A stretch of DNA of 16,085 nt from an uncultured Coprococcus sp. Its GTDB lineage: Bacteria; Bacillota; Clostridia; Lachnospirales; Lachnospiraceae. The notes below the pieces were generated by a model. That model saw only the letters and a program-made list of their open reading frames with translations, did no database searches and was not told the DNA's origin. The position numbers and the translations under genes are program-made. This document shows positions 14,278 through 16,085 of this stretch, in pieces; the first letter of the stretch is position 1; every line of letters starts with the position of its first letter. The DNA lies in assembly GCA_900557435.1 (NCBI GenBank), contig USSH01000027.1:1-16085 (forward strand), read 5' to 3'.

Positions 14278-15009
14278 ATGGCAGGACAAAGAACTTCTGA
14301 TAAAAAGAAGACAAGACATTTATCCCCGGGGCAGCTTGAGAAAATGAAAGCTGGCCGCAGATTCGCTAAAAAAGGATACGCATCTGAAGCTGAGCAGGAG
14401 GAGTATGCTGATATGCTGTCAGAATCAGATAAACAGTTGATCGAAGAGATAGAGAGGGAGCGTAAAATAAAAATAATCACTGCCCTTTCGGCATTGGTTG
14501 TGGCAGTTATCGTTGTCGTTGTATATTTTGCTGCTACAGGGACGGATAAAGGAAAATCAGCCAGCGCGAAATTGGCGGACACATATATGTCGGGTCTGGA
14601 GAATGCAGATGTAGACAAAGTAAAGAGCGTTATGGATCCTGATACGGTGGATGATGAATCAATAAATACTCTTATCGAGATATTTCAGACATACAGCAAG
14701 AATGGTATACAATATACTCTTGAATACACAGTAGGGGAAAGCTATGAAGCGTCATCGACGATTATCGAGTCAGTGAGCAGTGCGCTGTACAACAAATCAG
14801 CAGCTAATGCGGGCATAAAAAAAGGATATATAGTTCCGGTGAAGGGTACTATGATGTTGACATACGGGGAACAGTCCTCACCATATGATCTGAATCTTGA
14901 TATCATATGTTATGAAAAGGATGGGGAGTGGTTCCTTGGCGGCACTCTTGATAATGAATCTTCCGGTGAACCTGCTGATGGATCTTCAGAAACAGAAAAC
15001 ACTAAGTAA
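14278..15009 (+). CDS. Uncharacterised single-pass membrane protein
   Basis: I do not recognise a named family. The 243-residue product starts with a strongly basic cytoplasmic segment (MAGQRTSDKKKTRHLSPGQ), then a charged helical stretch rich in Glu (EAEQEEYADMLSESDKQLIEE). One membrane helix follows at about 65-84 (IITALSALVVAVIVVVVYFA), then an outside domain of about 160 residues. That domain opens with a helix (AKLADTYMSGLENADVDKVKSVMDPD) and ends in a sheet-like part with DGEWFLGGTLD, which resembles the NTF2-like/DUF4878 lipoprotein layout. That resemblance is an inference. The tail is acidic and Ser-rich. AAGGAGT (14264-14270) places the start at ATG 14278; a GTG at 14269 in frame overlaps the ribosome site. 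It is a monocistron between agrD and a surface protein, and a role in the cell envelope is plausible only from topology. Confidence 0.85.
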   Translation: MAGQRTSDKKKTRHLSPGQLEKMKAGRRFAKKGYASEAEQEEYADMLSESDKQLIEEIERERKIKIITALSALVVAVIVVVVYFAATGTDKGKSASAKLADTYMSGLENADVDKVKSVMDPDTVDDESINTLIEIFQTYSKNGIQYTLEYTVGESYEASSTIIESVSSALYNKSAANAGIKKGYIVPVKGTMMLTYGEQSSPYDLNLDIICYEKDGEWFLGGTLDNESSGEPADGSSETENTK

Positions 15010-15016
15010 CAAATAA

Positions 15017-15085
15017 AACACCACATGGATATGAGGCGTCCCGGTTAGACCGAGGATAAGACTCCATATCTATGTGGTGTTTTTG
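15017..15085. terminator. Long two-tier bidirectional terminator
   Basis: AACACCACAT (15017-15026) pairs with ATGTGGTGTT (15072-15081). The stem continues through GGATATGAG/CTCCATATCT with one bulge. A second small hairpin, CCCGGT-3-ACCG (15040-15055), sits on top. T-runs follow on the plus strand and an AAATAAAA run precedes, serving both converging genes. Confidence 0.8.
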
Positions 15086-15112
15086 TGGCATTTTTGTTGT
15101 ACCAGCAGTGTG

Positions 15113-16085
15113 CTACTTCTTTCTTCCTGATATAAGTATGATCACAAATGATACGAGAATAGTAGCGAGTACGGTTATAAGTATTATAAGCTGAAGGTTT
15201 CGGACACGGCTTTTTCTTTTGTCAACAGTATCACTTGACTTGTAATTGTCTATACGTTTGGTGCTGCGCTCGGTTGTGACTTCTGTTGTGGTTTCTGTGG
15301 TTTTGTGTGCCCTTGTCGTATATTCATGCATTGTATATTCCGTTGTTGTACGCTCAGTTGTGAATGGCTGAAAACTGGTGGTGGCTTCAGTGGTGGCTTC
15401 AGTGGTCGCCTGCGTGGTATATTGTGTAGTGGCCTGTGTAGTCGCAGATGTTGTAACTTCTGTTGTCACCATAGGAGCAGTTGTTGTGGTCACCTTCTCT
15501 TTTTCTTCTATAGAAAAGCTTGCCACGGCGTCTCCAGTTGTCGAGCGGATAGTCAATGTGTGATTACCGGCACTTAGAGTGCTGAGGTATGACGATTTCA
15601 ACTCTATAATAGTACTTCCCTCTGATTTGGTGTAGTATGATGGAGATACGACATTGCTGTCTACCAGCACACATACAAAGTCAGCGATGTCCGCATCAGA
15701 TCTGAATTTTAATGTATCGCTGCTGGACTGTTTCCATTTTACACCGTTGCCTCCGGTTATTTTCGGAGCCTGTTTGCTTATAACAGTGTCTTCCTTGCTT
15801 ATGCTCTTGGTACCTTTTTTGTCACTGAAATACTTGCCACATGCGGAACAGTACCAATATTCGATATTGCCCTCAGAAGTCTTTGTTGCCGCCTTTGCAT
15901 CTATATGCTTGAGGTTGGCGTGGTTGTTCGGGTCAAGCTCTCCGTAGCTTTCGCCGCAGACCTCGCACTTTGCCTTGTCCTTGCAGGTGGCCGTGCCGCC
16001 GGAGTGTTCACTGAGTGCCTTGCCGCAAAGGTCGCATTTATGATCCTTATTGGTATCGGCGCACTCGCTCAAAACCTTGTCGCAG
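15113..16085 (-). CDS. Surface protein with Cys-pair modules and Thr-rich stalk (5'-partial)
   Basis: The reading frame is open to the window edge, so the N-terminus is missing; the in-frame TTG at 16072 is not a real start. About 324 residues are visible. First come Cys-pair modules with repeated CDxC/CGKxLSE patterns (ECADTNKDHKCDLCGKALSE, then CKDKAKCEVCGESYGE and YWYCSACGKYF). An Ig-like or YDG-like sheet domain follows (about KITGGNGVKW to ASFSIEEKEK). Next is a Thr-rich stalk of about 80 residues with TTEA/TTQA units, then a C-terminal membrane helix (LQLIILITVLATILVSFVIILI) with a short GRKK tail. There is no LPxTG motif, so it is held by the helix. The Cys-pair modules are frequent in large clostridial surface proteins; here zinc binding or disulfides are both possible. 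The stop at 15113 faces the shared terminator. Confidence 0.82.
   Translation of the reverse strand, partial: CDKVLSECADTNKDHKCDLCGKALSEHSGGTATCKDKAKCEVCGESYGELDPNNHANLKHIDAKAATKTSEGNIEYWYCSACGKYFSDKKGTKSISKEDTVISKQAPKITGGNGVKWKQSSSDTLKFRSDADIADFVCVLVDSNVVSPSYYTKSEGSTIIELKSSYLSTLSAGNHTLTIRSTTGDAVASFSIEEKEKVTTTTAPMVTTEVTTSATTQATTQYTTQATTEATTEATTSFQPFTTERTTTEYTMHEYTTRAHKTTETTTEVTTERSTKRIDNYKSSDTVDKRKSRVRNLQLIILITVLATILVSFVIILISGRKK
15379..15450 (-). repeat. 12-bp coding repeats in the Thr-rich stalk
   Basis: TGGTGGCTTCAG occurs in tandem at 15379-15390 and 15391-15402. Related 12-mers follow at 15403, 15415, 15427 and 15439. Each encodes a four-residue unit such as TTEA or TTQA. Such repeats can change copy number by slippage without breaking the frame. 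Confidence 0.7.

Noticed and set aside
14096..14618. Minus-strand open frames over the agrD terminator and the membrane protein gene
   Set aside because: They run through the terminator and promoter antisense to a gene with a clear ribosome site, and the products look random.

Overview
The window looks like a chromosomal segment of a low-to-mid GC Gram-positive anaerobe of the Clostridia, most likely a Lachnospiraceae gut or rumen fermenter. I base this on strong AGGAGG ribosome sites, sigma-A-like promoters, a clostridial glycogen phosphorylase, a cellobiose phosphorylase very close to the Clostridium form, a spoIID-spoIIQ pair, and a clostridial cyclic-lactone (agr-type) quorum-sensing cluster. 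A cellulolytic or cellobiose-using Coprococcus/Butyrivibrio-like organism would fit, but the genus cannot be fixed from sequence alone. No rRNA, tRNA, CRISPR array, insertion sequence or phage gene is visible.

Layout. 1-2837: a promoter, glycogen phosphorylase (glgP) and its terminator. 2838-3849: an A+T-rich orphan gene with its own promoter and an upstream direct repeat. 3881-5166: a secreted GH5 endoglucanase with promoter and a shared terminator. 5192-5611 (minus): a cold-shock protein with a long 5' leader. 5612-7968: a divergent SpoIID-like protein and a SpoIIQ-like protein. Direct repeats precede spoIID, and three tandem 32-bp repeats lie between the two genes. 7976-8081: a doublet of REP-like GGGGAC...GTCCCC elements, then a bidirectional terminator. 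8130-10764 (minus): cellobiose phosphorylase (GH94) and its promoter. 10835-13535 (minus): agrB-agrA-agrC. 13536-13851: a regulatory intergenic region. 13852-14007 (plus): a divergently transcribed agrD-like peptide gene. 14140-15085: a promoter, an unknown single-pass membrane protein and a complex two-tier terminator. 15113-16085 (minus): the C-terminal part of a surface protein with Cys-pair modules, a Thr-rich stalk and a C-terminal membrane anchor. It runs off the window.

How the parts fit. The secreted GH5 enzyme would cut beta-1,4-glucan outside the cell. GH94 would phosphorolyse imported cellobiose to glucose 1-phosphate and glucose, and glycogen phosphorylase would release glucose 1-phosphate from stored glucan. 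Together they give an energy-saving phosphorolytic glucan economy, although they are not one operon. The agr cluster has all four expected parts: AgrB protease, AgrD pro-peptide, AgrC receptor kinase and AgrA LytTR regulator. Its layout is unusual. The signal gene is transcribed away from the others, and the shared intergenic region carries a 9-bp direct repeat with 21-bp phasing that fits a LytTR binding site.

The two items I would look at first are this rearranged agr locus with its Cys-rich signal precursor, and the spoIID-spoIIQ pair. In that pair both proteins appear to have lost the residues needed for catalysis.
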